64,000 nucleotides of DNA from Rhodoferax sp. U11-2br (GTDB lineage: Bacteria; Pseudomonadota; Gammaproteobacteria; Burkholderiales; Burkholderiaceae_C): contig NZ_JAHFZF010000004.1 of the NCBI RefSeq assembly GCF_018619435.1, positions 1 to 64,000 of the forward strand. The letters run 5' to 3'. The notes under the pieces were generated by a model. That model worked only from the letters and a program-made list of their open reading frames with translations. It was not told where the DNA came from and did not search any database. The translations under genes and the position numbers were made by a program. Numbering within the stretch: position 1 is the first letter of the stretch; each line of letters begins with the position of its first letter. This document shows, piece after piece, positions 26,421-36,205 of the stretch.

Positions 26421-29165
26421 ATGGCCACCAATTTCCTCACCAAAATTTTCGGCAGTCGCAATGACCGCCTGCTCAAGAAATACCGCCACACGGTCAGCAA
26501 GATCAATGCGCTGGAAGCCGGCTACGAGCAACTCACCGATGAGGCTTTGCGCGCCAAGACCGAGGAATTCAAACAACGCATCAGCCAGGGCGAGTCACTC
26601 GACAGCCTGTTGCCCGAAGCCTTTGCCGTGGTGCGTGAGGGCTCCAAACGTGTCATGAAGATGCGCCACTTTGATGTGCAGTTACTCGGCGGCATGTCCT
26701 TGCACGAAGGCAAGATTTCCGAAATGGGCACCGGCGAGGGCAAGACCCTGACCGCCACGCTGCCGGTGTACCTCAATGCCTTGACTGGCAACGGTGTCCA
26801 CGTGGTCACCGTCAATGACTACCTGGCCAACCGTGACGCCCAATGGATGGGGCGGCTCTACAACTTCCTGGGCCTGAGTGTGGGCATCAACCTGCCCAAC
26901 ATGCAGCGCCCGGACAAACAGGCCGCTTACCGCGCCGACATCACCTACGGCACCAACAACGAATACGGTTTTGACTACCTGCGCGACAACATGGTGTACG
27001 AAGCGGCCGACCGCGTGCAGCGCGGGCTGAACTACGCCATCGTCGACGAAGTGGACTCGATCCTGATCGACGAAGCGCGTACCCCACTGATCATCAGCGG
27101 CCAGTCTGAAGACCAGACCAACCTGTACCAGGCCATCAAACGCATCGTGCCGCAGCTCGAGAAGCAGGAAGGTGAAGCCGACCCGCGCACCGGCGAGGGC
27201 ATCACCAAACCAGGTGACTTCACCCTCGACGAAAAAAGCCGCCAGGTGTTCCTGACCGAGCGTGGCCACGAAAACGCCGAACGCATCCTGTTCGAGCTGG
27301 GCATGTTGCCCGAAGGCGCCAGCCTCTACGACCCGGCCAACATCACCCTGATGCATCACCTGTACGCCGCACTGCGCGCGCAGCACCTGTACTTCCGCGA
27401 CCAGCACTACGTGGTGCAGGGTGGTGAGGTGGTCATCGTGGACGAGTTCACCGGCCGCCTGATGACCGGCCGGCGCTGGAGCGAAGGCCTGCACCAGGCC
27501 GTCGAAGCCAAGGAAGGTGTGGCGATCCAGCCGGAAAACCAGACCATGGCCTCGATCACCTTCCAGAACTACTTCCGTCTCTACAGCAAGCTGGCGGGTA
27601 TGACCGGCACGGCCGACACCGAAGCCTACGAGTTCCAGGAAATCTACGGCCTGGAAACCGTGGTGATGCCCCCCAATAAACCCAGCCGCCGCGATGACCA
27701 GCTGGATCGCGTCTACAAAACCACCGAGGAAAAATACAACGCCGCCATCAAGGACATCCGCGAGTGTTACGAGCGTGGCCAGCCTGTGCTGGTGGGCACC
27801 ACCTCGATCGAGAACTCCGAGCTGATCTCCAACCTGCTGGACAAGGAAAAACTGCCGCACCAGGTGCTCAACGCCAAACAGCATGCGCGCGAGGCCGACA
27901 TCGTGGCGCAGGCCGGTCGGCCCAAGATGATCACCATCGCCACCAACATGGCCGGTCGCGGGACCGACATCGTGCTGGGGGGCAATGTCAGCAAAACCAT
28001 CGAAGCGATTGAGGCCGACGAGACCCTGGATGCCGCTCAAAAGCAGCAACAGATCCAGGCCATCCGCGACCAGTGGACCAAAGACCACGAGCTGGTCACC
28101 CAACTCGGTGGCCTGCGCATCATCGCCACCGAACGCCACGAGTCACGCCGCATCGACAACCAGCTGCGTGGTCGTTCTGGCCGCCAGGGTGACCCGGGCT
28201 CCTCACGCTTTTACCTGAGCCTGGACGACGCGTTGATGCGCATCTTTGCCGGTGACCGCGTCAAGGCCATCATGGACCGCCTCAAGATGCCCGAGGGTGA
28301 GGCGATTGAAGCCAGTATGGTTACCCGCAGCATCGAAAGCGCCCAGCGCAAGGTTGAAGCCCGCAACTTCGACATGCGCAAACAGTTGCTCGAGTACGAC
28401 GACGTCGCCAACGACCAGCGTAAGGTGATCTACCAGCAGCGCAATGAAATTCTCGATGCTTCTGACCTGTCGGCCCAGATCCAGGGCCTGCGTGAAGGCT
28501 GTTTTGAAGACATCGTGCGCCAGTTTGTGCCCGCCGAGTCAGTGGAAGAACAATGGGACTTGGCGGCACTCGAAAAAGCTTTGCAAGACGAATGGCAAAT
28601 CAGCCTGCCGCTGCGAGATCAGGTCAACGCCGCCAGCGCCATCACCGACCACGACTTGGTCGACACCGTCAAGGCCCACGTCAACCAGCTGTTCGCTGCC
28701 AAGGTTGAATTGGTGGGTAACGAGAACTTCACCCAGTTCGAACGCATGGTGCTGTTGCAAACCATCGACAGCAACTGGCGCGACCACCTGAGTTCACTCG
28801 ACTACCTGCGCCAGGGCATCCACCTGCGTGGTTACGCCCAGAAGCAGCCTAAGCAGGAGTACAAGCGCGAAGCCTTTGAGCTGTTTGGCCAGATGCTCGA
28901 CTCGGTCAAGAACGAAGTCACCAAAATGTTGATGACGGTGCGTGTGCAGTCGCAAGAAGAAGCCGCACAAGCCGCCGCCGCCATGGAAGACCGGGCCGAG
29001 CGTGTCAGCAACGTCACCTACAGCGCCCCTTCTGAGACCGGCGAGGTCGAAACCACGGTCGACGCTGCCACCGTGGCGCAAGAGGTGCCACGTGTCGGTC
29101 GTAACGACCCCTGCCCCTGCGGCAGTGGCAAAAAATACAAGCAGTGCCACGGCAAGCTGAGCTGA
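26421..29165 (+). CDS. secA: Preprotein translocase ATPase SecA
   Basis: SecA drives protein export through SecYEG. The 914-residue product has nucleotide-binding motifs [11 protein letters not shown] and [14 protein letters not shown], the preprotein cross-linking domain between them, and [14 protein letters not shown] and [11 protein letters not shown] of the second motor domain. The C-terminal zinc finger that binds SecB and phospholipid is [14 protein letters not shown]. The start [19 protein letters not shown] matches the family; an earlier in-frame TTG/GTG would add unsupported residues. No SecM-type leader is visible. A strong terminator follows. Confidence 0.97.
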   Translation: MATNFLTKIFGSRNDRLLKKYRHTVSKINALEAGYEQLTDEALRAKTEEFKQRISQGESLDSLLPEAFAVVREGSKRVMKMRHFDVQLLGGMSLHEGKISEMGTGEGKTLTATLPVYLNALTGNGVHVVTVNDYLANRDAQWMGRLYNFLGLSVGINLPNMQRPDKQAAYRADITYGTNNEYGFDYLRDNMVYEAADRVQRGLNYAIVDEVDSILIDEARTPLIISGQSEDQTNLYQAIKRIVPQLEKQEGEADPRTGEGITKPGDFTLDEKSRQVFLTERGHENAERILFELGMLPEGASLYDPANITLMHHLYAALRAQHLYFRDQHYVVQGGEVVIVDEFTGRLMTGRRWSEGLHQAVEAKEGVAIQPENQTMASITFQNYFRLYSKLAGMTGTADTEAYEFQEIYGLETVVMPPNKPSRRDDQLDRVYKTTEEKYNAAIKDIRECYERGQPVLVGTTSIENSELISNLLDKEKLPHQVLNAKQHAREADIVAQAGRPKMITIATNMAGRGTDIVLGGNVSKTIEAIEADETLDAAQKQQQIQAIRDQWTKDHELVTQLGGLRIIATERHESRRIDNQLRGRSGRQGDPGSSRFYLSLDDALMRIFAGDRVKAIMDRLKMPEGEAIEASMVTRSIESAQRKVEARNFDMRKQLLEYDDVANDQRKVIYQQRNEILDASDLSAQIQGLREGCFEDIVRQFVPAESVEEQWDLAALEKALQDEWQISLPLRDQVNAASAITDHDLVDTVKAHVNQLFAAKVELVGNENFTQFERMVLLQTIDSNWRDHLSSLDYLRQGIHLRGYAQKQPKQEYKREAFELFGQMLDSVKNEVTKMLMTVRVQSQEEAAQAAAAMEDRAERVSNVTYSAPSETGEVETTVDAATVAQEVPRVGRNDPCPCGSGKKYKQCHGKLS

Positions 29166-29182
29166 TCGCTACTCACTGCATG

Positions 29183-29210
29183 AAAATCGGGCCCAGCGCC
29201 CGATTTTGTT
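29183..29210 (+). terminator. Rho-independent terminator after secA
   Basis: AAAATCGGGC and GCCCGATTTT form a perfect 10-bp stem around a 5-base loop, followed by GTTT. It separates secA from argJ. Confidence 0.85.
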
Positions 29211-29254
29211 TATCTGGCCCCCCGAAAGTGTTTTTGACGTTTTGAAAGACCACC

Positions 29255-30484
29255 ATGCCCGTCAACCTGCCCGCCCCGAATCCCGCTGAACTTTTCCCCA
29301 TCGCCGGTGTGACCATCGGCATCACCGAGGCCGGTATCCGCAAAGCCAACCGCAAGGACTTGACGGTTGTGCAAATCGACGCGGGTGCCTCGGTCTCGGG
29401 CGTGTTCACCCAAAACCGCTTCTGCGCCGCACCGGTGCAGATCTGCCGCGAACACCTGGCCGGTAGCCAGGGCATCCGCGCCATGGTCATCAACACCGGC
29501 AACGCCAATGCGGGCACCGGTGCCGACGGCCTGGCCCGCGCCCAACAAAGCTGCGCCGCACTGGCAAGCCGTCTGGGCATCAGCGCGCAGCAGGTGCTAC
29601 CGTTTTCCACCGGGGTGATCATGGAAACCCTGCCGGTGGATCGCATCGAAGCCGGTCTGGACGCCGCCATCGCAGACGCTAAGGCTGACAACTGGCTCAA
29701 CGCCGCGCAAGCCATCATGACCACCGACACCGCCCCCAAGGCCTTTGGCGCGCAGGTGAGCATTGACGGCGTGACGGTCAGCATCACCGGCATCAGCAAG
29801 GGTGCGGGCATGATCCGCCCGAACATGGCCACCATGCTGGGTTTTATGGCCACCGACGCCAATGTCGCCCCTGCCGTGATGAAACAACTGGCGCTGGAGC
29901 TGGCCGAAGGCTCGTTCAACCGCGTCACCGTCGACGGCGACACCTCCACCAACGACTCCTTTGTGGTGATCGCCACCAACAAGGCAGCGCATACACAGAT
30001 CGACTCACTGACCAGCCCGGCCGGCCAGGCGCTGAAAGCTGTCATGCTCGGTGTGGCACAAAAACTGGCGCAAGCCATTGTGCGAGATGGGGAGGGTGCT
30101 ACTAAATTTATATCAATCAAGGTTGAAGGTGGTTTGACCCAGGCCGAGTGCCGCCAGGTGGCCTACGCCATTGCGCACTCGCCACTGGTCAAAACCGCGT
30201 TTTTTGCCAGCGACCCGAACCTGGGCCGTATCCTGGCCGCCGTGGGTTACTCCGGCATCACCGACCTGGACCAGACCGGCATCGACCTGTACCTCGACGA
30301 CGTGCATGTGGCCGTCAAAGGCGGGCGCAACCCGGCCTACCGCGAAGAAGACGGCCAGCGTGTCATGAAACAAAGCGAGATCACCGTGCGTGTGCTGCTG
30401 GGCCGCGGCAGCGCGGTCGACACCGTCTGGACCTGTGACCTGAGCCACGAGTACGTCACCATCAACGCCGACTACCGCTCATGA
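29255..30484 (+). CDS. argJ: Bifunctional ornithine acetyltransferase / N-acetylglutamate synthase
   Basis: ArgJ recycles the acetyl group in arginine synthesis. The 409-residue precursor self-cleaves before the nucleophile Thr193 in [17 protein letters not shown] into alpha and beta chains. Also present are [21 protein letters not shown] and GEGATKFI. Family members of the bifunctional type can also make N-acetylglutamate from acetyl-CoA. It overlaps the next ATPase gene by ATGA. Confidence 0.96.
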   Translation: MPVNLPAPNPAELFPIAGVTIGITEAGIRKANRKDLTVVQIDAGASVSGVFTQNRFCAAPVQICREHLAGSQGIRAMVINTGNANAGTGADGLARAQQSCAALASRLGISAQQVLPFSTGVIMETLPVDRIEAGLDAAIADAKADNWLNAAQAIMTTDTAPKAFGAQVSIDGVTVSITGISKGAGMIRPNMATMLGFMATDANVAPAVMKQLALELAEGSFNRVTVDGDTSTNDSFVVIATNKAAHTQIDSLTSPAGQALKAVMLGVAQKLAQAIVRDGEGATKFISIKVEGGLTQAECRQVAYAIAHSPLVKTAFFASDPNLGRILAAVGYSGITDLDQTGIDLYLDDVHVAVKGGRNPAYREEDGQRVMKQSEITVRVLLGRGSAVDTVWTCDLSHEYVTINADYRS

Positions 30485-31374
30485 GTGACCGTTTTGACCA
30501 GCTGCTGGCCCGTGCCGAGCAGCTGATGGCCCGCATCGAGGCGGTGCTGCCCCAACCCCTGGCGCAGCCGGACTGGGCCGCCTCCAGCGCCTTTCGTTAC
30601 CGTAAACGCAGCGCCGGGCGCAGCAGCCTGGAGCCGGTGCGCCACATTGGCGCCATGAAACTGGCCGACCTCAAAGCCATCGAGCCGCAAAAGGAAAAAA
30701 TCCAGCGCAACACCTGGCAGTTTGTGCGGGGTGACCTGGCCAACAACGTGTTACTCACCGGCGCCCGTGGCACTGGCAAGTCCAGCCTGATCCGCGCCTG
30801 CCTCAACGAATACGCCCACCTGGGCCTGCGCCTCATTGAGGTTGACAAGGCTGACCTGGTGGACCTGCCCGACATCGTTGAGCTGGTGTCAGACCGGCCC
30901 GAAAAATTCATCGTGTTTTGTGACGACCTGAGTTTTGAAGACGGTGAACCCGGCTACAAGGCGCTCAAGTCAATTCTGGACGGCTCGGTGGCCGCCACCA
31001 CGCCCAATGTGCTGATCTACGCCACCAGCAACCGCCGCCACCTGCTGCCCGAACACATGAAGGACAACCTCACCTACACCCACGCCCCAGACGGCGAGGT
31101 GCATCCGGGTGAGGTGGTCGAAGAAAAAATCTCACTCTCCGAGCGTTTTGGCCTGTGGGTCAGCTTCTACTCCTTCAATCAGGATGAGTACCTGGCCATC
31201 GTGGCGCAGTGGCTCACCTCCTTTGGCGTGGCCACCAGCGTGATCGAAGCCGCCCGGCCCGAGGCCCTGGTCTGGGCGCTGGAGCGCGGCGCCCGCAGCG
31301 GCCGTGTCGCTTACCAGTTTGCCCGCGACCTGGCTGGTCGCCAGTCGGCTGCGCCCGGTGCCGCCCAGCCATGA
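30481..31374 (+). CDS. DUF815-family AAA ATPase
   Basis: A 297-residue P-loop ATPase. Walker A is GARGTGKSS (about 94-102) and Walker B FIVFCDD (about 143-149), with sensor Asn in [12 protein letters not shown]. The DUF815 family has no settled function. The secA-argJ-ATPase-mutT order is commonly conserved in Burkholderiales, suggesting a housekeeping role. ATGA overlaps couple it to argJ before and mutT after. Confidence 0.88.
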   Translation: MSDRFDQLLARAEQLMARIEAVLPQPLAQPDWAASSAFRYRKRSAGRSSLEPVRHIGAMKLADLKAIEPQKEKIQRNTWQFVRGDLANNVLLTGARGTGKSSLIRACLNEYAHLGLRLIEVDKADLVDLPDIVELVSDRPEKFIVFCDDLSFEDGEPGYKALKSILDGSVAATTPNVLIYATSNRRHLLPEHMKDNLTYTHAPDGEVHPGEVVEEKISLSERFGLWVSFYSFNQDEYLAIVAQWLTSFGVATSVIEAARPEALVWALERGARSGRVAYQFARDLAGRQSAAPGAAQP

Positions 31375-31844
31375 GCCAGCCACACAAGCCATTGGTGGCC
31401 GATGGACACGAGGCGCGAGAAGGTGGCCCGGATCGCAAGGTGGTTGATGTGGCCGTGGGGGTGCTGATCCAGCCCAACGGCGACTTTTTGCTGACCTCCC
31501 GCCCAGAGGGCAAGGTCTACGCCGGTTACTGGGAATTCCCCGGTGGCAAGCTCGAAGCCGGTGAAACCGTGGAGCAAGCCCTGGCACGTGAGTTACACGA
31601 AGAACTGGGCATCACCACCGGCCAGATCGTGCGCTGGCGCGAGGAGCTGGTGGACTACCCGCACGCCCTGGTGCGCCTGCATTTTTGCAAGGTGCTGGAC
31701 TGGTCGGGTGAGTTACAAATGCGCGAGGCGCAAAGTTTTGCCTGGCAGCAGATTCCGGTGAAAGTGGGCCCGGTCTTGCCCGGCACGATTCCCGTATTGC
31801 AATGGCTGGCCGCCGACATTGGTTGGACGGGTGCTCTGCATTAA
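31371..31844 (+). CDS. mutT: MutT-type Nudix hydrolase (8-oxo-dGTP diphosphatase)
   Basis: MutT removes 8-oxo-dGTP to prevent A-to-C transversions. The 157-residue protein has the Nudix box beginning GGKLEAGET and ending RELHEELGI. VDVAVGVLI at the N-terminal strand and YWEFPGGK before the box match MutT. The start at 31371 is set by the ATGA overlap with the ATPase gene. Substrate specificity is inferred from similarity and from the secA-mutT neighbourhood. Confidence 0.88.
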   Translation: MSQPHKPLVADGHEAREGGPDRKVVDVAVGVLIQPNGDFLLTSRPEGKVYAGYWEFPGGKLEAGETVEQALARELHEELGITTGQIVRWREELVDYPHALVRLHFCKVLDWSGELQMREAQSFAWQQIPVKVGPVLPGTIPVLQWLAADIGWTGALH

Positions 31845-31890
31845 AGAGCTACCAGCCCTTGATGTATAAGGGCTAGAGGCTGATTTGGCT
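31843..31890 (+). repeat. Dispersed palindromic repeat, copy 8 (mutT-trmL gap)
   Basis: AGAGCTACC, then AGCCCTTGATG and TATAAGGGCTAGAGGC, then GATTTGGCTTAA. Among the best preserved copies. It fills the gap between the convergent mutT and trmL stops, so it may act as a bidirectional mRNA-end structure. Confidence 0.78.
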
Positions 31891-32360
31891 TAAGAAAGGC
31901 TGGTAAAACCGTTTTGCCGCCAAGCCTCAAACACCGTCACCGCCACCGCGTTCGATAAATTCAGGCTGCGCTGGCCTGGCACCATCGGCAGCTTGATCGA
32001 TGTGCTGGGGGTAAAGGCCAAGCGCACGGCTTCGCTCAAACCTTTGGTTTCCGAGCCAAACACCAGATAGTCCCCGGGCTGGAAGGCCACCTCAAACACA
32101 TTGCGGCTGGCGCGGGTGGTCAGCGCAAATAGGCGCTCAGGCGGCGGGTTTTGGGTGGCCAGAAACGCGGCCCAGTCGGCGTGGCGCTTGAGCGTGGCGT
32201 ACTCGTGGTAATCCAGCCCGGCGCGGCGCATGTGTTTGTCGTCCATCGAAAACCCCAGCGGCTCCACCAGGTGCAGCGTGCATCCAGTGTTGGCCGCCAG
32301 GCGGATGACGTTGCCGGTGTTCGGCGGGATTTCGGGTTCGACCAGGACAATGTGAAACAT
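31890..32360 (-). CDS. trmL: tRNA (cytidine/uridine-34-2'-O)-methyltransferase TrmL
   Basis: A 156-residue SPOUT methyltransferase that 2'-O-methylates the wobble base of tRNA-Leu. The N-terminus MFHIVLVEPEIPPNTGNVIRL matches the family. The trefoil-knot SAM-binding motifs follow: LVFGSETKGLSEAV, then IKLPMVPGQRSLNLSNAVAV. Length is normal for the single-domain TrmL. It is convergent with mutT. Downstream of its stop lies the palindromic repeat. Confidence 0.94.
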   Translation of the reverse strand: MFHIVLVEPEIPPNTGNVIRLAANTGCTLHLVEPLGFSMDDKHMRRAGLDYHEYATLKRHADWAAFLATQNPPPERLFALTTRASRNVFEVAFQPGDYLVFGSETKGLSEAVRLAFTPSTSIKLPMVPGQRSLNLSNAVAVTVFEAWRQNGFTSLS

Positions 32361-32420
32361 GGGGTGGATTGTCGCTGGGGATTGGCCTTGCTTGGCCTCA
32401 TGTCGCCTATGTTCTGGGTG

Positions 32421-32500
32421 GCAGCGGGTGGGCCATTGGGGCGCACCTCAGACGCGCTTCGCTTTGCGACATCGGTGCACCCCAATGGCCCACCCGCTGC
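32421..32500. repeat. Large inverted repeat, 27-base arms
   Basis: Arms 32421-32447 and 32474-32500 are complementary at 26 of 27 positions (left arm GCAGCGGGTGGGCCATTGGG then GCGCACC) around a 26-base loop. No T-run follows on either strand, so it is not an ordinary terminator. It lies between trmL and the RelA/SpoT gene, at the edge of the AT-rich insert. I suspect a repeat family common in Comamonadaceae. Confidence 0.8.
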
Positions 32501-32556
32501 GGGGAGCTTCAGTTTGTCGGCGAACATTTGACATGCGAGGACTGGTGATCGGTGTG

Positions 32557-33834
32557 TCAAAGGTACTGTTCAATCTCTGACTTCTTTCGAATGTTCAGAG
32601 AAGCGCCACCGTTTACACCGGCGCTTTGAACTAAGTCCCGTTCTATGAGAGATTTCAGTGATGATTCAAAGGTCAGAACACCTTTGCAAAAGTGATTTTT
32701 CAGCGTTTCTACTGAAATGATCTTCTTTCCCCAGAACCTTCGTCTCTGAAGCGTCGAGAGAATTTGTCTCGCGCCTACGTCGATATCTATCTTCCTGCTG
32801 AATCCGACGATTGATGTGTCAAGGCTTTCAAGGATGTTCTGATAGCTCTCAATGCCAAAGTAGTGACTGTGGGTTTGTCGAACAGTTGCCACTTCTGAAG
32901 ATCCCACCAATACGACTTCGTAACCAGATTCAACAGGGAACATCCTTTCGTACTCGATATAGCTTTCAACTGCGTCATTTGGGTTGCGGCTAACGATGTC
33001 CCAGCTAACAAAGGCGCCAGCATTCCAGTCGAAGACAAGAATCCAGTTGTTCAGGCCAGCCGGATTGCGGCCTTCCTTTTCTGTGAGTGTACGGATGATG
33101 TCTTCGTTAACAAAGCTGTCAAATACCTTGTGGCGATCAGATCGCTGAATGATCTGCTCACAAGGAACGCGTAACTCATCAACTCGGAGGCGCATGTCAA
33201 TCGAAGGTTCTCTACCGGCTTCGATTTCGAAAAAAACATCGGAAAGATTTTTGAAGTAGCGGATGACTTGCGGATCACCTTCACTTTCTTTGAGGTGGTA
33301 TCCGTAGATGACAGAGGTTCGTTCGATGCTCTCGGACCAATAGTGTTGAATGCGACTACGAATTTGAAGTTCTAAATTAACGCCGCCTCGTTTCAAAAGA
33401 ATGTGCAAGGCTCTGTAGCCGGTGTCATCTCTGCCGAGTTCTCGGTAGTCTGTGAATCGATCAATCGTGAAGACGTTTTGCGCTCCGACCTTTTCTTTAA
33501 GGTACTTGTGAAGGCGATCTACGTCCGCATTCTTCTGGACGATAACTCGACATCCTCCAATGTCTTGTAGCTGGGTTAGCCTAACGCTGAGGCGGTTCAG
33601 CTTTCGCACGATTTGGGGCTTTCTTTTCAGCCTTTGAGCGATGTAGTACGGTGCTCCATAGTGCGTAAGCAGGCTCTGAAGTTCTAGAGTTGTCTCGGAC
33701 AAAGGCTGCAGATGAGCCTTTCTGTACTCATCGAACACTTCCTCAAGCTCGATGAACTCGCCTTCATCTCTGTACTTGGCCTTGGCAAGCGCCAACCCCG
33801 CCTTGTCGATTTTTGTTTTGGATGGAAGTGGCAT
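32557..33834 (-). CDS. Stand-alone RelA/SpoT-domain (p)ppGpp synthetase with C-terminal extension
   Basis: A 425-residue protein with an alarmone-synthetase domain at about 40-230 and no HD hydrolase domain. Motifs match active synthetases: RLKRKPQIVRKL (residues 68-79), QLQDIGGCRVIV with Asp91, GYRALHI (139-145), and ELQIRSRIQHYWSE with Glu155. The C-terminal part (about 235-425) has FDWNAGAFVSWD and SHYFGIESYQNIL and no family I can name. The start at 33834 gives MPLPSKTKIDKAG. The gene is clearly lower in GC than both neighbours, indicating transfer. It could synthesise an alarmone or, like toxic small synthetases, modify other targets. Confidence 0.8.
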   Translation of the reverse strand: MPLPSKTKIDKAGLALAKAKYRDEGEFIELEEVFDEYRKAHLQPLSETTLELQSLLTHYGAPYYIAQRLKRKPQIVRKLNRLSVRLTQLQDIGGCRVIVQKNADVDRLHKYLKEKVGAQNVFTIDRFTDYRELGRDDTGYRALHILLKRGGVNLELQIRSRIQHYWSESIERTSVIYGYHLKESEGDPQVIRYFKNLSDVFFEIEAGREPSIDMRLRVDELRVPCEQIIQRSDRHKVFDSFVNEDIIRTLTEKEGRNPAGLNNWILVFDWNAGAFVSWDIVSRNPNDAVESYIEYERMFPVESGYEVVLVGSSEVATVRQTHSHYFGIESYQNILESLDTSIVGFSRKIDIDVGARQILSTLQRRRFWGKKIISVETLKNHFCKGVLTFESSLKSLIERDLVQSAGVNGGASLNIRKKSEIEQYL

Positions 33835-34130
33835 GGTGGTGTGACTGATGGTTAACGCGAGTTCCAGAGTAAGACTCGCTCTATAAATTGGCCTCTGCGC
33901 CACAAATTGGACACAAAAGCTTCCTGAAAATGATCGGCAGCCTTGTTTGATGCTGATTCATGGTGTTTCGATACATCATTAAAAGAACGACAAGTACCGC
34001 AGACTAAGTCGGATGGATCTAGCCCTCTAGCTTTCCCAGCTCGCTACGAGAGCCAGCCATCGACCATTGGATAGCAAGGTGGGTAAGACGAAGTTGCGCC
34101 ATATCAAACGATGTAATCCACCCTGTGGCG
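33835..34130. other. 296-base gap upstream of the RelA/SpoT gene
   Basis: It should carry the promoter of the minus-strand synthetase gene, but I cannot place one with confidence. Around 34077-34124 a degenerate inverted repeat (GTGGGTAA against TAATCCAC) looks like the remnant of a palindromic intergenic element. No gene is visible. Confidence 0.4.
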
Positions 34131-34607
34131 CTACGGATACACCCGCCCATCCTTGTGAGAGAAGACCCAAGCACCATTTTCCGAACGGGCCACAAGATCG
34201 TCGTCGGGATAGCTCACTTCGTCACCGGGTGTCCGGTCGCCAACCTCCAGGTAGACCGCATCCGCCGTGGATTCGTTGCGCAGTTGGTGGGCGTTGCCTG
34301 TGCCCGCTTTGAATCCGGCGCACATGCCTGCGCTGAGTTCTGTGCGTCCTTCATCGGTGAGCAGCACCAGGCAACCTGACACCACATACACAAACTCATC
34401 CTGCTTGGTGTGGGCATGCCGTAGCGCCGAGATGGTGCCGGGTGGCAGCGTGGTGATGTTCACGCCAAAGTTGCTCAGGCCAAACAGGTCACCCAGCGGG
34501 CGTTTCACGCGGCCAGTGACCATGGAGCGAAACGGTTCCGGGTAGTTGGAGGGTTTGGTGCGTGGTGCGGTCTCGAGTGCCACAAGAGCAAGTGGGTGGT
34601 TTTGCAT
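34131..34607 (-). CDS. Cupin-domain protein
   Basis: A 158-residue single-cupin protein. Metal-binding motif 1 is visible as ALRHAHTKQDEFVYVVSG (His, His, Glu), and motif 2 in GTGNAHQLRNES. The PPGTISALRHAH segment resembles sugar-phosphate isomerase-like or transcription-associated cupins. The substrate is unknown. GC content returns to the genome norm here. It precedes a methyltransferase gene on the same strand read in reverse, with 51 bases between. Confidence 0.82.
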   Translation of the reverse strand: MQNHPLALVALETAPRTKPSNYPEPFRSMVTGRVKRPLGDLFGLSNFGVNITTLPPGTISALRHAHTKQDEFVYVVSGCLVLLTDEGRTELSAGMCAGFKAGTGNAHQLRNESTADAVYLEVGDRTPGDEVSYPDDDLVARSENGAWVFSHKDGRVYP

Positions 34608-34658
34608 GGTGGGCCTGTGGGAGGGTTGGTGTGAGGGGTTTGTGAGGTGTTGTTTGGC

Positions 34659-35330
34659 TCAGGCGTGTGCGACCCAGCCGCGAAATGCCAGGCTTTGGTA
34701 AAAGGTGCTGATGTCAGAAAAACCGGCCTGTTTCATGAGCGCCTCGTCCTGGTCCGGTGTCAGGATTGGTAACTGCTGGCTGATCGCCGCCGCTGCCGTC
34801 TTGGCCTGCTCAGGATCAACACCAGAAGAGACGGCAAACGCCGCACATCTGGACAACCACAGGTCACGCTCGCCCGGTCTGTCAGGAATGCTGTAGTGCA
34901 TGGCAACAAACACCGCGCCTGGTTTCAACCGAGCATGGATTTCACACAGTGTGCGGTAACGCTCCGCTTCGGTGGTGAAGTGCAGTGTCAAGAGGCAAGA
35001 CGCGGCATCAAACGGCCCTTTGGGTGCGACTTCAACATAACCCTGGTGCAACTGAACGCGCGAAGCCAGTGGCCCGAGCGCCGTCTTGGCCAGGCCCAAC
35101 ATGTCGGCGGAGGGGTCCACACCATCCAACGCCCAACCCGGAAACGACTCGGCAAAGGCGGTGAGTTCCAAACCACCACCCGCTCCCACGACCAACACGC
35201 GTCCATCGGCGGGTGTGCTCTCGGCCATCAGCAGGCCGGCCATGCGATGGACGTCACGCAGGCCGGGAACACGCCGCAGTGCGTTTTGTGCGTAGTCGGA
35301 AATGGCCTTGGGGTCTGAAAAAGAGGACAT
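34659..35330 (-). CDS. SAM-dependent class I methyltransferase
   Basis: A 223-residue Rossmann methyltransferase. Motif I is VLVVGAGGGLELTAFAESF, the acidic end of strand 2 is GVDPSADML, and the post-II region is FDAASCLLTLHFT. The C-terminal half is helical. The substrate is unknown. It is upstream of the cupin gene on the same strand, so both may form a two-gene operon. Confidence 0.83.
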   Translation of the reverse strand: MSSFSDPKAISDYAQNALRRVPGLRDVHRMAGLLMAESTPADGRVLVVGAGGGLELTAFAESFPGWALDGVDPSADMLGLAKTALGPLASRVQLHQGYVEVAPKGPFDAASCLLTLHFTTEAERYRTLCEIHARLKPGAVFVAMHYSIPDRPGERDLWLSRCAAFAVSSGVDPEQAKTAAAAISQQLPILTPDQDEALMKQAGFSDISTFYQSLAFRGWVAHA

Positions 35331-35455
35331 GCAGTGTTGCCTTCACTTTGAGATGGAGAGGCAACCACTTGCCCCCCTGACAGAGCCATTGTCGCCCTGG
35401 CATCACAACAGCGACAGCGCTGAAAACAGCCGGACACAAGTGACATGTGGACCTC

Positions 35456-36169
35456 TCACTCGGTGCGCGCCAACACCAAGCCCGTCACCTTGTCAGCCCC
35501 AGCCGCCTTGAGTACCCGCGCGGCGGTGAACAGCGAGGCGCCGGTGGTCATCACATCGTCCACCAGCACCACACGTTGGCCACGCAGGCTGTGGGCCAGC
35601 AGCGGCTCCACGGCAAAGGCGTGGTTCAGCACGGTCAGGCGTTCGCTGCGTTTGAGGGTGTGTTGTGCCGGGGTGTCCTGAATGCGCAGCAGGATGTCGG
35701 CGCGGGTTTTGGTGGGCTCCAGCGCACGGGCCAGCAGCAGGGCCTGGTTGTAACCACGCTCCTTGAGCCGGGTGGTGGATAGCGGCATCGGCAGCAGCAC
35801 ATCCGCCTCGTCCAGCGCGGGTTCGACCCAGGGCGCGGCGCGTAGCAGGGAGGCAAAGCTGCGCACCAGGCCCGGTTGAGCGTGGAACTTGAAATCCTGC
35901 ACCAGTGTCGACCACGGGTAGGCATAAGCCACGGCGGCCAGGCAGTTGTCCAGCGGTGGCGGGTGTTTCAGGCAGGCGCCGCAGTGGCGCATACCCGCAG
36001 GCAGGGGCAGGGCGCAGCTGGTACAACGGGTGTGTGGCTGGGCAAACTGGCTCACGCAGGCCTCACACACCGGCTGCGACGGCCAGGCGTGGCAGACCCG
36101 GCACTGGCTGGGCAGCGCAGGCGGTTTGAGGCGCCGGGGCAGTGCCCCCGTGAGCAGCTTGCTGAACAT
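35456..36169 (-). CDS. ComF-family phosphoribosyltransferase-like protein
   Basis: A 237-residue ComF/GntX-type protein. An N-terminal zinc ribbon is formed by CRVCHAW, CEAC, CTSC and CGAC. The phosphoribosyltransferase domain has ERGYNQALLLARAL and the PRPP loop VVLVDDVMTTGAS. Homologues take part in uptake of DNA for transformation or for nutrition; the exact role here is inferred from family only. It is divergent from the BioC-like gene, 36 bases apart. Confidence 0.9.
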   Translation of the reverse strand: MFSKLLTGALPRRLKPPALPSQCRVCHAWPSQPVCEACVSQFAQPHTRCTSCALPLPAGMRHCGACLKHPPPLDNCLAAVAYAYPWSTLVQDFKFHAQPGLVRSFASLLRAAPWVEPALDEADVLLPMPLSTTRLKERGYNQALLLARALEPTKTRADILLRIQDTPAQHTLKRSERLTVLNHAFAVEPLLAHSLRGQRVVLVDDVMTTGASLFTAARVLKAAGADKVTGLVLARTE

Positions 36170-36205
36170 TCAATCAATATACTCCCCCGACTTTCCCGTT
36201 TTGCC

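Noticed and set aside
26682-28139. Long open frame antisense to secA
   Set aside because: SecA motifs on the plus strand are complete. The antisense frame has no start signal and a repetitive Val/Gly/His composition typical of shadows.
30093-30125. ATAGCT-like stretch in argJ
   Set aside because: The codons encode the conserved [12 protein letters not shown] motif of ArgJ, so the similarity is chance.
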